A stretch of DNA of 64,000 bases from Chitinophagaceae bacterium (lineage in GTDB: Bacteria > Bacteroidota > Bacteroidia > Chitinophagales > Chitinophagaceae): the NCBI GenBank assembly GCA_016720745.1, contig JADKKA010000019.1, positions 823,529 to 887,528 of the forward strand, read 5' to 3'. The position numbers were made by a program, and so were the translations under genes. Positions 35,842 through 43,985 of the stretch are shown in pieces. Position 1 is the first letter of the stretch; the number at the start of each line of letters is the position of its first letter. The notes below the pieces were generated by a model. It was not told the origin of the DNA. It did not search any database and worked only from the letters and a program-made list of their open reading frames with translations.

Positions 35842-36771
35842 TTATAGTGTCTTCAACACATCATTCATACTCCTCACCGCATCCGCACTCTTGTTAAATG
35901 CAGCCTGCTCAGTTTCATTCAGCTGGAAGTCCAGGATTTTTTCCCATCCGTTCTTTCCAATGATCACCGGTACACCCAGGCAAATATCTTTCTGGCCATA
36001 TTCGCCATCCAGTGCTACACAGCAAGTAAACAGTTTCTTTTCATCACGCAGGATCGATTCAACCAGTGCTGCTCCGGCTGCTCCCGGTGCATACCAGGCG
36101 GAAGTACCAATCAGTGCAGTTAAAGTAGCACCACCTACCATCGTGTCTTTTACAATTTTTTCCTGCTGCTCGGCAGAAAGAAAATTGGTAACCGGAGTAC
36201 TGTTCCAGGTAGCAAGGCGAATCAGCGGAATCATGGTGGTGTCACCGTGACCGCCTACCACTACGGCATTCAGGTCGGCCGGACTGCAACCCAGGTGCTG
36301 GCTCAGCTGGTATTTAAAACGGCTGCTGTCGAGGGTACCACCCATACCAATGATACGGTGCTTGGGTAAGCCGGTCGACTGCAGGGCGAGATAAGTCATC
36401 GTATCCATCGGATTGCTGATCACAATAATGATGGCATTGGGAGAATGTTTCAGAATATTCTCACAAACACCTTTTACAATACCGGCGTTCACGCCAATCA
36501 GCTCTTCACGGGTCATTCCCGGTTTACGGGGTAAGCCGGATGTAATTACTACCACATCACTGTTGGCAGTTTTACTGTAATCATTGGTACTACCGGTAAT
36601 TTTTGTATCGAATCCCAGCAGGGTAGCAGTCTGCATCATATCCTGGGCCTTGCCTTCTGCAATACCTTCTTTGATGTCAAGCAATACCAGTTCATTGCAT
36701 AATTCCTTACGGGCGATATTATCGGCACAGGTGGCTCCAACGGCTCCGGCACCTACTACAGTTACTTTCAT
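35842..36771 (-). CDS. mdh: Malate dehydrogenase
   Basis: A 309-residue LDH/MDH-superfamily enzyme of the Chlorobium/Bacteroidota type, oxidising malate to oxaloacetate in the TCA cycle. The start is MKVTVVGAGAVGATCADNIA with the NAD loop. VVVITSGLPRKPGMTREELI holds the substrate-binding Arg, IVISNPMDTMTYLAL follows, and the catalytic His is in VVGGHGDTTMIPL. An in-frame upstream codon adds 14 unrelated residues, so the internal ATG is chosen. A TAACTTTG box on the minus strand (36847-36854) may be its promoter, giving a leader of about 75 nt. Confidence 0.95.
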   Translation of the reverse strand: MKVTVVGAGAVGATCADNIARKELCNELVLLDIKEGIAEGKAQDMMQTATLLGFDTKITGSTNDYSKTANSDVVVITSGLPRKPGMTREELIGVNAGIVKGVCENILKHSPNAIIIVISNPMDTMTYLALQSTGLPKHRIIGMGGTLDSSRFKYQLSQHLGCSPADLNAVVVGGHGDTTMIPLIRLATWNSTPVTNFLSAEQQEKIVKDTMVGGATLTALIGTSAWYAPGAAGAALVESILRDEKKLFTCCVALDGEYGQKDICLGVPVIIGKNGWEKILDFQLNETEQAAFNKSADAVRSMNDVLKTL

Positions 36772-36870
36772 GGAAACTTCATTTATGAGTGAGGTAAATA
36801 ATTTCAGGATCATCAGCCCGGCTGCTTTTCAGCAGCTAAGGCGCTGCAAAGTTAAGGGTTGGCAGCAGGA

Positions 36871-37368
36871 TTACTTACCCAGTTCTGTCAGTGTTTTCTC
36901 CACCGTCATGGAGCCGGAAAAAACGGAGATCAGTTCCAGCTTCTTATTATAAAAAGCATGGAAGGGCAGGTTATGGATATCAAAATAAACCGGAAGGAAA
37001 AATCCGGTATCCCGCCCCACAGTGATATTATCGAAAGAGGATAGATTATATTTTTCAATAAATCCCCGCATTTCTTCCAGGGCTGCCGTGGTCGCCATTA
37101 CAATATGAACAGCCTTGTAGCGGTCGATCCGGGCGGTCATTTCAGCCGTCTCATGCTGACAATGTTCACATTTGGGATTAAAAAGCAGGAGCATCACGGG
37201 CTTTTTACGGGGAAGGTCATCCTTGGCATACCAGCTCAGGCTATCCGCCATCAAGAGTTTTACCGGGGGATAAACCGGGTATTTTTTATAGGGTGCTTCC
37301 TGGCTTTCCTGTCCGATCGAAACCAGGCAGGACAATGAAAATAACAGGGAAAAGAGGAGTCTTTGCAT
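36871..37368 (-). CDS. Exported thioredoxin-like protein
   Basis: A 165-residue protein with a signal peptide (LLFSLLFSLSCLVSIG) and a thioredoxin-like fold. PVMLLLFNPKCEHCQHETAE carries the CxxC motif C-E-H-C as in TlpA/AhpC-like reductases, and NLPFHAFYNKKLELI has the cis-Pro loop. It should act as a periplasmic thiol reductase; partners are unknown. The nominal TTG start 6 nt upstream is less likely than the ATG. It is divergent from efp. Confidence 0.83.
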   Translation of the reverse strand: MQRLLFSLLFSLSCLVSIGQESQEAPYKKYPVYPPVKLLMADSLSWYAKDDLPRKKPVMLLLFNPKCEHCQHETAEMTARIDRYKAVHIVMATTAALEEMRGFIEKYNLSSFDNITVGRDTGFFLPVYFDIHNLPFHAFYNKKLELISVFSGSMTVEKTLTELGK

Positions 37369-37438
37369 ACCCAAAGAAACTGATTTTTAAGCAGACTGCT
37401 TTCTGCCTGAAAGGGTTGTGTGTATTTGGGAGAATACT

Positions 37439-37468
37439 TTGCCGGGACAACGGGCGGGCTTATCTTTG
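37439..37468 (+). promoter_or_regulatory. Complete Bacteroidota promoter of efp
   Basis: A TTTG -33 box (37439-37442) and a TATCTTTG -7 box (37461-37468) are separated by 18 bp, close to the TTTG/N19/TAnnTTTG consensus. The efp ATG is about 50 nt downstream. Confidence 0.7.
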
Positions 37469-37521
37469 CGGCCTCAAAATAATTGAACAAACAGCCTGCA
37501 TGGAGGCTTAATATTTTAAAA

Positions 37522-38088
37522 ATGGCAAATACATCAGACATCAGCCGGGGTTTGATCCTGAATCTTGAAGGCAGCCTTTACACAGTTGTGGAATTCGGTG
37601 AAAATAAAACCGCAAGAGCCGCAGCAAAAGTATGGGCAAAGCTGAAAGGGGTGGACAATAACAGGAGTATTGAAAAAACCTGGAACTCAGGAGATACCAT
37701 CTACCCGGTAAGGGTGGAAAGACGTTTTTACCAGTTCCTGTACAAGGACGACAGCGGGTATAATTTCATGGATAATGAATCCTTTGAACAGGTAGCCCTG
37801 CAGGAAGGAACAATCGACGCACCGCAGTACCTGAAAGAAGGACAGGAAGTAGGTGTACTGATCAATACCGAAAACGAACAGATTCTCGGGGCCGAACTGC
37901 CTGATAAAATTGTTTTACAGGTAACCTATACCGAACCCGGACTGAAAGGAGATACCGCCACCCGTACCCTGAAACCAGCAACCCTGGAAACAGGTGCCAC
38001 ACTGGGTGTGCCTCTTTTTGTTAATGAAGGAGAGTTGATTCGTATTAATACAAAGACCGGAGAATATGTTGAGCGCGTAAAAGAGTAA
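37522..38088 (+). CDS. efp: Elongation factor P with a non-canonical apex loop
   Basis: A 188-residue three-domain EF-P that relieves ribosome stalling at polyprolines. It starts MANTSDISRGLILNLEGS; the central OB part and the end LVNEGELIRINTKTGEYVERV are normal. In domain I the loop that usually reads PGKG reads ENKTARAAAKV here, so the classic modified Lys or Arg context is missing. It has a clear promoter and terminator and stands alone. An upstream in-frame start would add 13 unrelated residues. Confidence 0.92.
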   Translation: MANTSDISRGLILNLEGSLYTVVEFGENKTARAAAKVWAKLKGVDNNRSIEKTWNSGDTIYPVRVERRFYQFLYKDDSGYNFMDNESFEQVALQEGTIDAPQYLKEGQEVGVLINTENEQILGAELPDKIVLQVTYTEPGLKGDTATRTLKPATLETGATLGVPLFVNEGELIRINTKTGEYVERVKE

Positions 38089-38108
38089 TTTCTGAGATAA
38101 GCTGAAAT

Positions 38109-38140
38109 GGCCCAAAATCACCCGGTTTTGGGCCATTTTT
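38109..38140 (+). terminator. efp terminator
   Basis: GGCCCAAAA and TTTTGGGCC form a 9-bp stem around 8 nt, followed by T residues. Two further GGGCC-TTTT fragments downstream look like decayed copies of one arm. Confidence 0.82.
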
Positions 38141-38270
38141 GTTTGATTTTGGGCCGATTTGGGCCAATTTTGGTCAAAATCCTATGATTTCTAGTTTTGA
38201 TTTCACTACCTTAGCCGCCACTTTACAAAGCACTGTTCTCTAAACCCAAACACCTGCTAAATTGAAAAAC

Positions 38271-38753
38271 ATGGACTTTAAGCAAATACAGGAATTGATC
38301 AAAATGGTCAATAAGTCAAATATTGGCGAGCTTTCTATTGAGCAAAAGGATTTTAAAGTTACCATCAAACAAAAAGAAGAACATGTAACCCACATGGTCT
38401 CCGCTGCTCCTGTACACGCAGCTCCGGTTGCCATTGCCGCCCCTGCTCCTGTTGCGGCAGCTCCCGCAGCTGCTGCAGATGGGTCCAAGACGGCTCCTGC
38501 TGCACCGTCTAACACAATTACGATCAAGAGTCCCATGATCGGTACTTTTTACCGGAAAGCTTCACCTGATAAACCCAACCTCGTGGATGTAGGCAGTGAA
38601 GTGTCTGCAGGTACCGTGGTTTGTATCATCGAAGCCATGAAACTCTTCAATGAAATCGAGAGCGAGGTGAAGGGCCGTATCGTGAAAGTGCTGGTGGATG
38701 ATGCATCCCCGGTTGAATACGATCAACCCCTTTTCCTGGTTGAACCAGCATAA
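38271..38753 (+). CDS. accB: Biotin carboxyl carrier protein of acetyl-CoA carboxylase
   Basis: A 160-residue BCCP. The N-terminal helix (FKQIQELIKMVNKSNIGELS) is followed by a mobile Ala/Pro-rich linker (about residues 44-80). The biotinyl domain has the MKL motif CIIEAMKLFNEIE with biotin acceptor Lys124. It carries CO2 between AccC and AccA/AccD. A TTG 9 nt upstream is in frame, but the ATG fits. It is 117 nt upstream of accC in the same direction, so they form an operon. Confidence 0.96.
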   Translation: MDFKQIQELIKMVNKSNIGELSIEQKDFKVTIKQKEEHVTHMVSAAPVHAAPVAIAAPAPVAAAPAAAADGSKTAPAAPSNTITIKSPMIGTFYRKASPDKPNLVDVGSEVSAGTVVCIIEAMKLFNEIESEVKGRIVKVLVDDASPVEYDQPLFLVEPA

Positions 38754-38870
38754 TGTGTAAGGGACCGATTGGGATGGGAACCACATTTCCACTCCCGATA
38801 GCTATCGGGACCCACATTTCCACATTCTCACATTTCCACATTTATCACATTTTCACATTAGTCTAAGTCT
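38754..38870. repeat. accB-accC spacer with palindrome and CACATTTCCACA repeats
   Basis: A perfect 18-nt palindrome TCCCGATAGCTATCGGGA (38793-38810) sits among six or more CCACATTTC/CACATTTTC units. No gene is seen. Confidence 0.75.
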
Positions 38871-40208
38871 ATGTTTAAGAAAATACTGATTGCTAACCGT
38901 GGTGAAATTGCCCTGCGTGTGATCCGCACTGCGAGGGAAATGGGTATTAAAACCGTGGCAGTTTATTCCACCGCCGATCGGGATAGTCTCCATGTAAAAT
39001 TTGCAGATGAAGCAGTTTGTATCGGCCGGCCTCAAAGCGCCGACTCTTACCTGAATATTCCCCACCTGATGGCAGCGGCTGAAATAACCAATGCAGACGC
39101 CATCCATCCGGGCTACGGCTTCCTGGCAGAGAATGCCAAATTCTCACAGATTTGTGCCGATCATGAAATAAAATTCATCGGTCCCACTCCGGATATGATC
39201 AACTCCATGGGAGATAAGGTTACCGCCAAAGAAACCATGATCAGGGCGGGTGTACCCGTTGTACCCGGAGGTGAAGGCTTATTGCAGAGTTATGACCATG
39301 CAGTAGGTGTGGCCCGTGAAATCGGTTATCCTGTTATGATGAAGGCGACCGCCGGGGGCGGAGGAAAAGGGATGCGGTTGGTATGGGAAGAAAGTGAGCT
39401 GGAGAGAGCTTACAATTCTGCGAAGGCAGAAGCCGCCGCCTCTTTTAAGAATGATGGACTCTACATGGAGAAATTTGTAGAAGAACCTAGGCATATTGAA
39501 ATACAGATCGCCGGCGACCAGTTCGGCAATGTTTGTCACCTGAGTGAAAGAGATTGTTCCATCCAGCGCCGTCATCAGAAACTGGTGGAAGAATCACCTT
39601 CTCCATTTATGACTGATGAATTACGTGCCCGGATGGGAGAAGCAGCCCGTAAAGCAGCCTCCGCTATTAACTATGAAAGTGTGGGGACCGTTGAGTTCCT
39701 GGTAGACAAACACCGCAATTTCTATTTCATGGAAATGAATACCCGTATCCAGGTAGAACATTGTGTAACAGAAGAAGTAATCAATTTCGACCTGATCAAG
39801 GAACAGATCAAAATCGCCATGGGTGAACGTATCAGCGGTAAAGATTATATCCCGGAAATGCATGCGATAGAATGCCGGATTAATGCGGAAGATCCTTATA
39901 ATGATTTCAGACCATCACCCGGTAAAATTACCGTATTGCACCAGCCGGGCGGACATGGCGTTCGTGTTGACAGCCATGTATACGCCGGTTATGTGATCCC
40001 GCCTTATTATGATTCCATGATCGGAAAACTGATCACGGTGGCACAAACCAGGCAGGAAGCCATACAAACCATGTATCGTGCATTGAGTGAATATGTGATC
40101 GAGGGCGTGAAGACCACAATCCCCTTCCATTTGCAACTGATGCAGGATGAACGCTTCCGCAGCGGTGACTTCAATACGAAGTTCCTGGAAGGGTTTACTT
40201 TGAAATAA
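38871..40208 (+). CDS. accC: Biotin carboxylase subunit of acetyl-CoA carboxylase
   Basis: A 445-residue ATP-grasp enzyme that carboxylates biotin on AccB. The start MFKKILIANRGEIALRVIRT, the glycine-rich ATP loop KATAGGGGKGMRLV, EKFVEEPRHIEIQIAGD and catalytic EMNTRIQVEHCVTEE are all present in order. Length matches stand-alone AccC. It is downstream of accB and ends at a strong terminator. Confidence 0.97.
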   Translation: MFKKILIANRGEIALRVIRTAREMGIKTVAVYSTADRDSLHVKFADEAVCIGRPQSADSYLNIPHLMAAAEITNADAIHPGYGFLAENAKFSQICADHEIKFIGPTPDMINSMGDKVTAKETMIRAGVPVVPGGEGLLQSYDHAVGVAREIGYPVMMKATAGGGGKGMRLVWEESELERAYNSAKAEAAASFKNDGLYMEKFVEEPRHIEIQIAGDQFGNVCHLSERDCSIQRRHQKLVEESPSPFMTDELRARMGEAARKAASAINYESVGTVEFLVDKHRNFYFMEMNTRIQVEHCVTEEVINFDLIKEQIKIAMGERISGKDYIPEMHAIECRINAEDPYNDFRPSPGKITVLHQPGGHGVRVDSHVYAGYVIPPYYDSMIGKLITVAQTRQEAIQTMYRALSEYVIEGVKTTIPFHLQLMQDERFRSGDFNTKFLEGFTLK

Positions 40209-40228
40209 GCTGAAATAAAAATAAAATG

Positions 40229-40259
40229 AAAGCCGCTTCTGTTGCAGAAGCGGCTTTTT
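40229..40259. terminator. Terminator shared by accC and the convergent cyclase gene
   Basis: AAAGCCGCTTCTG and CAGAAGCGGCTTT form a near-perfect 13-bp stem around TTG, with A and T tails on either side. Confidence 0.9.
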
Positions 40260-40307
40260 ATTTGAAATCAATAGTTGATTTATAATCGGTAGAAGACAGA
40301 ATAGTAA

Positions 40308-41396
40308 TTATTTTACAGTAAATAACTGTACCGGCTCTTCACGGCCCCGGAGTTGCTGGATGCCAAGTGAATGAAAAGGGTGATCCTGCTCTTCATTCAG
40401 TTTTGATTTCAGTTCACCTGAGATTAAAAGATCAGTTTTAAAACCATTACAAAGGGATTGAATCCGGGCTGTTGTATTCAGTACATCACCGGTAAAAATG
40501 ATTTCTTTCTTCAGTACCCCGATTTCGCCAGTAGTAACCCGGCCCCAATGCAGTCCTGCCTTAAAACCGGGTACTACCCCGAATTTTTTTTGATAGAAAT
40601 GGCTTTGCTGCTGCAGACTTTTTTTCATGGAATAGAAACATTCCAGGCAATTATTGTTTTGCAGGCCTTTGTTCATGTTCCAGGTTAATACCATTTCATC
40701 ACCCACATACTGGTACACTTCCCCTTCATGTGCAATCACTGCATCGGATAGATCTGTATAATACTGACGCAAGAGGTCAAAATAACGCAGGTGACCCAAT
40801 TGCTCGGCAATCAATGTAGAAGATTTCATATCCAGAAACATAAAAATCCGTTCTTCTTCAATCGGACGATGATAACGGCCTTTGAGAAAATTGGCAAGGA
40901 CTGATGGACCAATATGTTCTCTGACTTCCATGTAAAACTGAGTAATTACAATGATCAGTACCATGTACAGGGACACACTGATAAAAGCATAATTACCCAG
41001 AAATGCGGTGAGAAAACTGATCACTTTTTCGTCCAGCAGCGAAACACCCAGTTCCAGCGAATTAGCAATCAAAGTGGTGGCCACGATAAATACCAGTATC
41101 ACGAAAAGATCAATCAGGGATTTGTAAAGTATCTTTTTCCCCAGGGTAAATTGGTTAAGCCGCCTGTTGAGGTAGATGGTCTCCAAAGTCCCCATCAGCA
41201 ATCCCATGAGCAATGCGGCGATGGGTGTGATCATCAGGCTGCGGGAAAAATTATATGGATTTCCGGTAGATTGGTATTGTCCCGAGGAACCAAGTAATCC
41301 TCTTTCCAGCAGGGTGTATACCATCCCTGCAATGAACCAGATAATTCCATAGGGGAGCACCCTTTGGATTTTTCTTTTGATGATCGGATTTATCAT
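40308..41396 (-). CDS. Membrane adenylate/guanylate cyclase (class III)
   Basis: A 362-residue protein. The N-terminal 160 residues contain four or five membrane helices (IIWFIAGMVYTLLERGLL, LMITPIAALLMGLLMGTL, LIDLFVILVFIVATTLI). The C-terminal class III cyclase domain starts EERIFMFLDMKSSTLIAEQLG with the first metal Asp and continues EVYQYVGDEMVLTW with the second. KAGLHWGRVTTGEIG and FTGDVLNTTARIQSL follow. It should make cAMP or cGMP from nucleotide triphosphate. The nearby Crp-like gene is a possible effector, by position only. Confidence 0.88.
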   Translation of the reverse strand: MINPIIKRKIQRVLPYGIIWFIAGMVYTLLERGLLGSSGQYQSTGNPYNFSRSLMITPIAALLMGLLMGTLETIYLNRRLNQFTLGKKILYKSLIDLFVILVFIVATTLIANSLELGVSLLDEKVISFLTAFLGNYAFISVSLYMVLIIVITQFYMEVREHIGPSVLANFLKGRYHRPIEEERIFMFLDMKSSTLIAEQLGHLRYFDLLRQYYTDLSDAVIAHEGEVYQYVGDEMVLTWNMNKGLQNNNCLECFYSMKKSLQQQSHFYQKKFGVVPGFKAGLHWGRVTTGEIGVLKKEIIFTGDVLNTTARIQSLCNGFKTDLLISGELKSKLNEEQDHPFHSLGIQQLRGREEPVQLFTVK

Positions 41397-41414
41397 ACTG
41401 ATTTTTTTAAATAC

Positions 41415-42116
41415 TTATTCAAAACCGGTTTTTTTCCGGATCATCAGGATACCTGTTATTAATAACCAAATCAGCCATAAACTGCTGCCAAGAAATCCTG
41501 CCATCTCCCAAACCGGAAAACCGGGGATGACGGTTGCGAATAATTCTGCCTGTGCCAGGAAGTAAATCAGCGAACTGATCACACCCAGCCAGCCCATCCA
41601 GCGGGGGAACCATTTTATTTTCACCAGGATCAGGGAGATCATGATGGTCCAGATAATGGTGAATAACTGACCCAGGTGTTCGCCCAGCAACACGCCGGCA
41701 AACTGATGCAGGGTACTGAAACTGGAAACGGCAGCAGCCTTCATGGCAGGATCCGTGGTATTGACATACTGTTCCGACAATACCGGTACTACAAATGTCC
41801 AGCGAAGTAATCCGATCATTTGAACAATCAGTCCGATTACACCAAAGGTGGTAGCTGTTTTAGACCAGATCGAATGTTTCTCTATTTGTTGTCCGATGAA
41901 TTGATAAGCAGGTACAAGTGGCAGACCCAGGATGGCAAAAGCAAACCAGGTGCCGATCAGCCCATTGCCTCCATTATGGAATTGGGTGAGGATGCTGCCC
42001 GGTTCCTGTCTTAATACATCCGGGTAGTTAAATAGGATGCTGAGAATGGTATAAGGGATCAATACTCCCGCAGCGCCGGCGATGAGCAGCCAGCCGGTAA
42101 TTTGTTGCTTTTTCAT
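41415..42116 (-). CDS. DUF4386-type integral membrane protein
   Basis: A 233-residue protein with six to seven hydrophobic segments. The start ITGWLLIAGAAGVLIPYTIL and the pattern WFAFAILGLPLVPAYQFIG, then SFSTLHQFAGVLLGEHLGQLF and WMGWLGVISSLIYFL, resemble DUF4386 family members. Function is unknown. A GTG 24 nt upstream is in frame, but the ATG gives the family start. The gene lies just upstream of the cyclase on the same strand. Confidence 0.7.
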   Translation of the reverse strand: MKKQQITGWLLIAGAAGVLIPYTILSILFNYPDVLRQEPGSILTQFHNGGNGLIGTWFAFAILGLPLVPAYQFIGQQIEKHSIWSKTATTFGVIGLIVQMIGLLRWTFVVPVLSEQYVNTTDPAMKAAAVSSFSTLHQFAGVLLGEHLGQLFTIIWTIMISLILVKIKWFPRWMGWLGVISSLIYFLAQAELFATVIPGFPVWEMAGFLGSSLWLIWLLITGILMIRKKTGFE

Positions 42117-42194
42117 CTTTTGGGTTGTTTTGTTGACCACACAAAGATGAACAGTACGGGGTAGGGGAAACCGGACAAATGTCCTGAAATCAGT

Positions 42195-42716
42195 TCAGGA
42201 GATATTTTGCCTGATACGGCTCAGGTGCCTGGGAGTAACACCCAGGATGGAAGCGAGGTATTGAAGGGGAATTTGACGGAGCAGGTCCGGTTCATTCTTT
42301 AATAAAAGCTGATAACGTTCTTCTGCAGATAGAATAATCAGGTTAGTACGGGTGTCATCCATACTGATTACCAGGTTTTCCAAAGCAGCAATATAAAAGG
42401 CAAGGAAAGCTTCATTTTCTTTTTTCAGGCGCATGACTTCATCATAATGGATGGTCAGGATCGTCGCTTCCGTCATGGCCCTGATATTTTCAAGACTGGG
42501 TGCTTGTTTGAAAAAACTACTCAGGGAAAGCAGGAATGCATTGGCACCGGTTACATAGGTGGTAATTTCTTTCCCATCCTTCAGATAATAGTATTGAAAA
42601 AGCCCCTGGGTAATGAATCCCATGTACTTGCTGGTCCGCCCTTCCTGTACAAAATATTCTCCCTTATCTAACTGTTTAGTTTGAAAGGATTCCGTGATGG
42701 ATTCAATAGCCTGCAA
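42195..42716 (-). CDS. Crp/Fnr-family regulator
   Basis: At least 173 residues. A cyclic-nucleotide-binding-fold domain (LDKGEYFVQEGRTSKYMGFITQGLF, ITTYVTGANAFLLSL) is followed by a helical linker and a short C-terminal HTH (LQYLASILGVTPRHLSRIRQ). The typical cAMP-pocket Arg is not clear. Homologous-looking sequence (KTLQTYFLSKGLPL) continues upstream in frame for about 15 codons with no ATG, so the true start may be a non-AUG codon or have been lost. It is divergently organised relative to no neighbour; both sides are minus-strand genes. Confidence 0.8.
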   Translation of the reverse strand: MQAIESITESFQTKQLDKGEYFVQEGRTSKYMGFITQGLFQYYYLKDGKEITTYVTGANAFLLSLSSFFKQAPSLENIRAMTEATILTIHYDEVMRLKKENEAFLAFYIAALENLVISMDDTRTNLIILSAEERYQLLLKNEPDLLRQIPLQYLASILGVTPRHLSRIRQNIS

Positions 42717-42839
42717 GGGGAGCCCCTTGCTGAGAAAATATGTTTGCAGCGTTTTCAGCGTTGGTTTTTGTTTTCCTAAGTTAACGAATATAAAGGGATA
42801 TGAAATAGGAATCGGGGTGTCCAGATAATGAAAGTTGTT

Positions 42840-43487
42840 CTAAGCAGGCTGGCCTGCTTTTTTTCCCTGCTCCCTGTACAATTGAATACAGCTTAAGCAG
42901 ATCCAGCAAAGGAAAAACAGGAATGTAATTTTCTGTACTACCGGTAAATAAGTCCTTAACCCGTTTCCATAGTAAAGAATATTGTTTAAAAGGACCAGCC
43001 CTGCATTGAAAATACCCAGGCGAAATAACCTGGTCCATTTCAGCTGATACATCCTGAAAAGTGTAATCGCCGTAGCAATCAGCCCGAAAAGGCTGGCGAT
43101 GTTCACCATGAAATCGTGCTGGCTGGTAAAGAGAAAAAATCCTGTAATCATGGATAGACTGCCGGCGATCTGCATGAGCAAGCGAAGGGGTTTATACAGA
43201 CTGGTAATGATGGGGAATTGGTACCAGAAAATGGCCAGAGAAATACAAAGCACCAGCATGGCCGCTAATGCAAATGGTCTTGCCGGATTATAAATTCCGT
43301 TTATGGCTATTTCATTTAACAGGTTGCACCAGTAATTATGAGCCCAGCTGAATCCATGGGAAGTCGGGTCATGTTGTGAACCGCCAGGGTAATAAAAGGT
43401 GGCGATGATATACAAACCGACAAAAACAACAGTTCCGCCGATTGGAAACAGTACAACCAATTTTTTTATTCCCGGTTTATTTTTCAT
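42840..43487 (-). CDS. DUF998-like membrane protein
   Basis: A 215-residue protein with six to seven membrane helices. VVLFPIGGTVVFVGLYIIATFYYPGG and FSWAHNYWCNLLNEIA recall the DUF998 family, as does the repeated-helix layout (LAAMLVLCISLAIFWYQFP). Function is unknown. Its start overlaps the upstream GNAT gene by 11 nt, so the two are co-translated. Confidence 0.62.
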   Translation of the reverse strand: MKNKPGIKKLVVLFPIGGTVVFVGLYIIATFYYPGGSQHDPTSHGFSWAHNYWCNLLNEIAINGIYNPARPFALAAMLVLCISLAIFWYQFPIITSLYKPLRLLMQIAGSLSMITGFFLFTSQHDFMVNIASLFGLIATAITLFRMYQLKWTRLFRLGIFNAGLVLLNNILYYGNGLRTYLPVVQKITFLFFLCWICLSCIQLYREQGKKAGQPA

Positions 43488-43956
43488 CAGTTAGCCGGTA
43501 AATAAATTCTTCAATAGTTGTTTGCCGGGCATTGGCAAAACCAGTGTCCGTTCCAATCTTTTCAAAACCACATTTCTCCAATACTTTTTGCGAGGCATAA
43601 TTGTCAAATGCAGTACGACCGAATATTGGTCTTTCCTGTTCAATCCTGAGTATTTCCTGAAGGGCTGCAGAGGCGATGCCCTTTCCCCAGTATTTTTTGT
43701 CGATCCAGTAGGTTACTTCAGCTTCATTGTCCATCACAAATTTGGCCACACTGCCGGCAATGATGCCATCCGCCCGGATGGTAAGCATGGTGATCGTTGG
43801 ATCATTTAAAAAACGGGTGTATTTCTCCAGATATGCCACTTCATTGGTCGGGTCTTTGGGAGTAAAAGCAGCCAGATAGGCTGCTTCCGGATCCAGTTGA
43901 AATCGGAAGAAATGGGGCAGGTCTTCCAATTTCGTTTTAGAAAAACTAATAATCAT
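43477..43956 (-). CDS. GNAT acetyltransferase, RimJ/RimL-like
   Basis: A 159-residue N-acetyltransferase. AGSVAKFVMDNEAEVTYWID, then KKYWGKGIASAALQEILRIE with the acetyl-CoA loop, and FDNYASQKVLEKCGFEKIG with motif B are clear. The target (protein N-terminus, antibiotic or metabolite) cannot be told. It heads a minus-strand pair with the DUF998-like gene. Confidence 0.88.
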   Translation of the reverse strand: MIISFSKTKLEDLPHFFRFQLDPEAAYLAAFTPKDPTNEVAYLEKYTRFLNDPTITMLTIRADGIIAGSVAKFVMDNEAEVTYWIDKKYWGKGIASAALQEILRIEQERPIFGRTAFDNYASQKVLEKCGFEKIGTDTGFANARQTTIEEFIYRLTDEK

Positions 43957-43985
43957 ATGAAATTATTTCCCGGGATTGGATTCTT

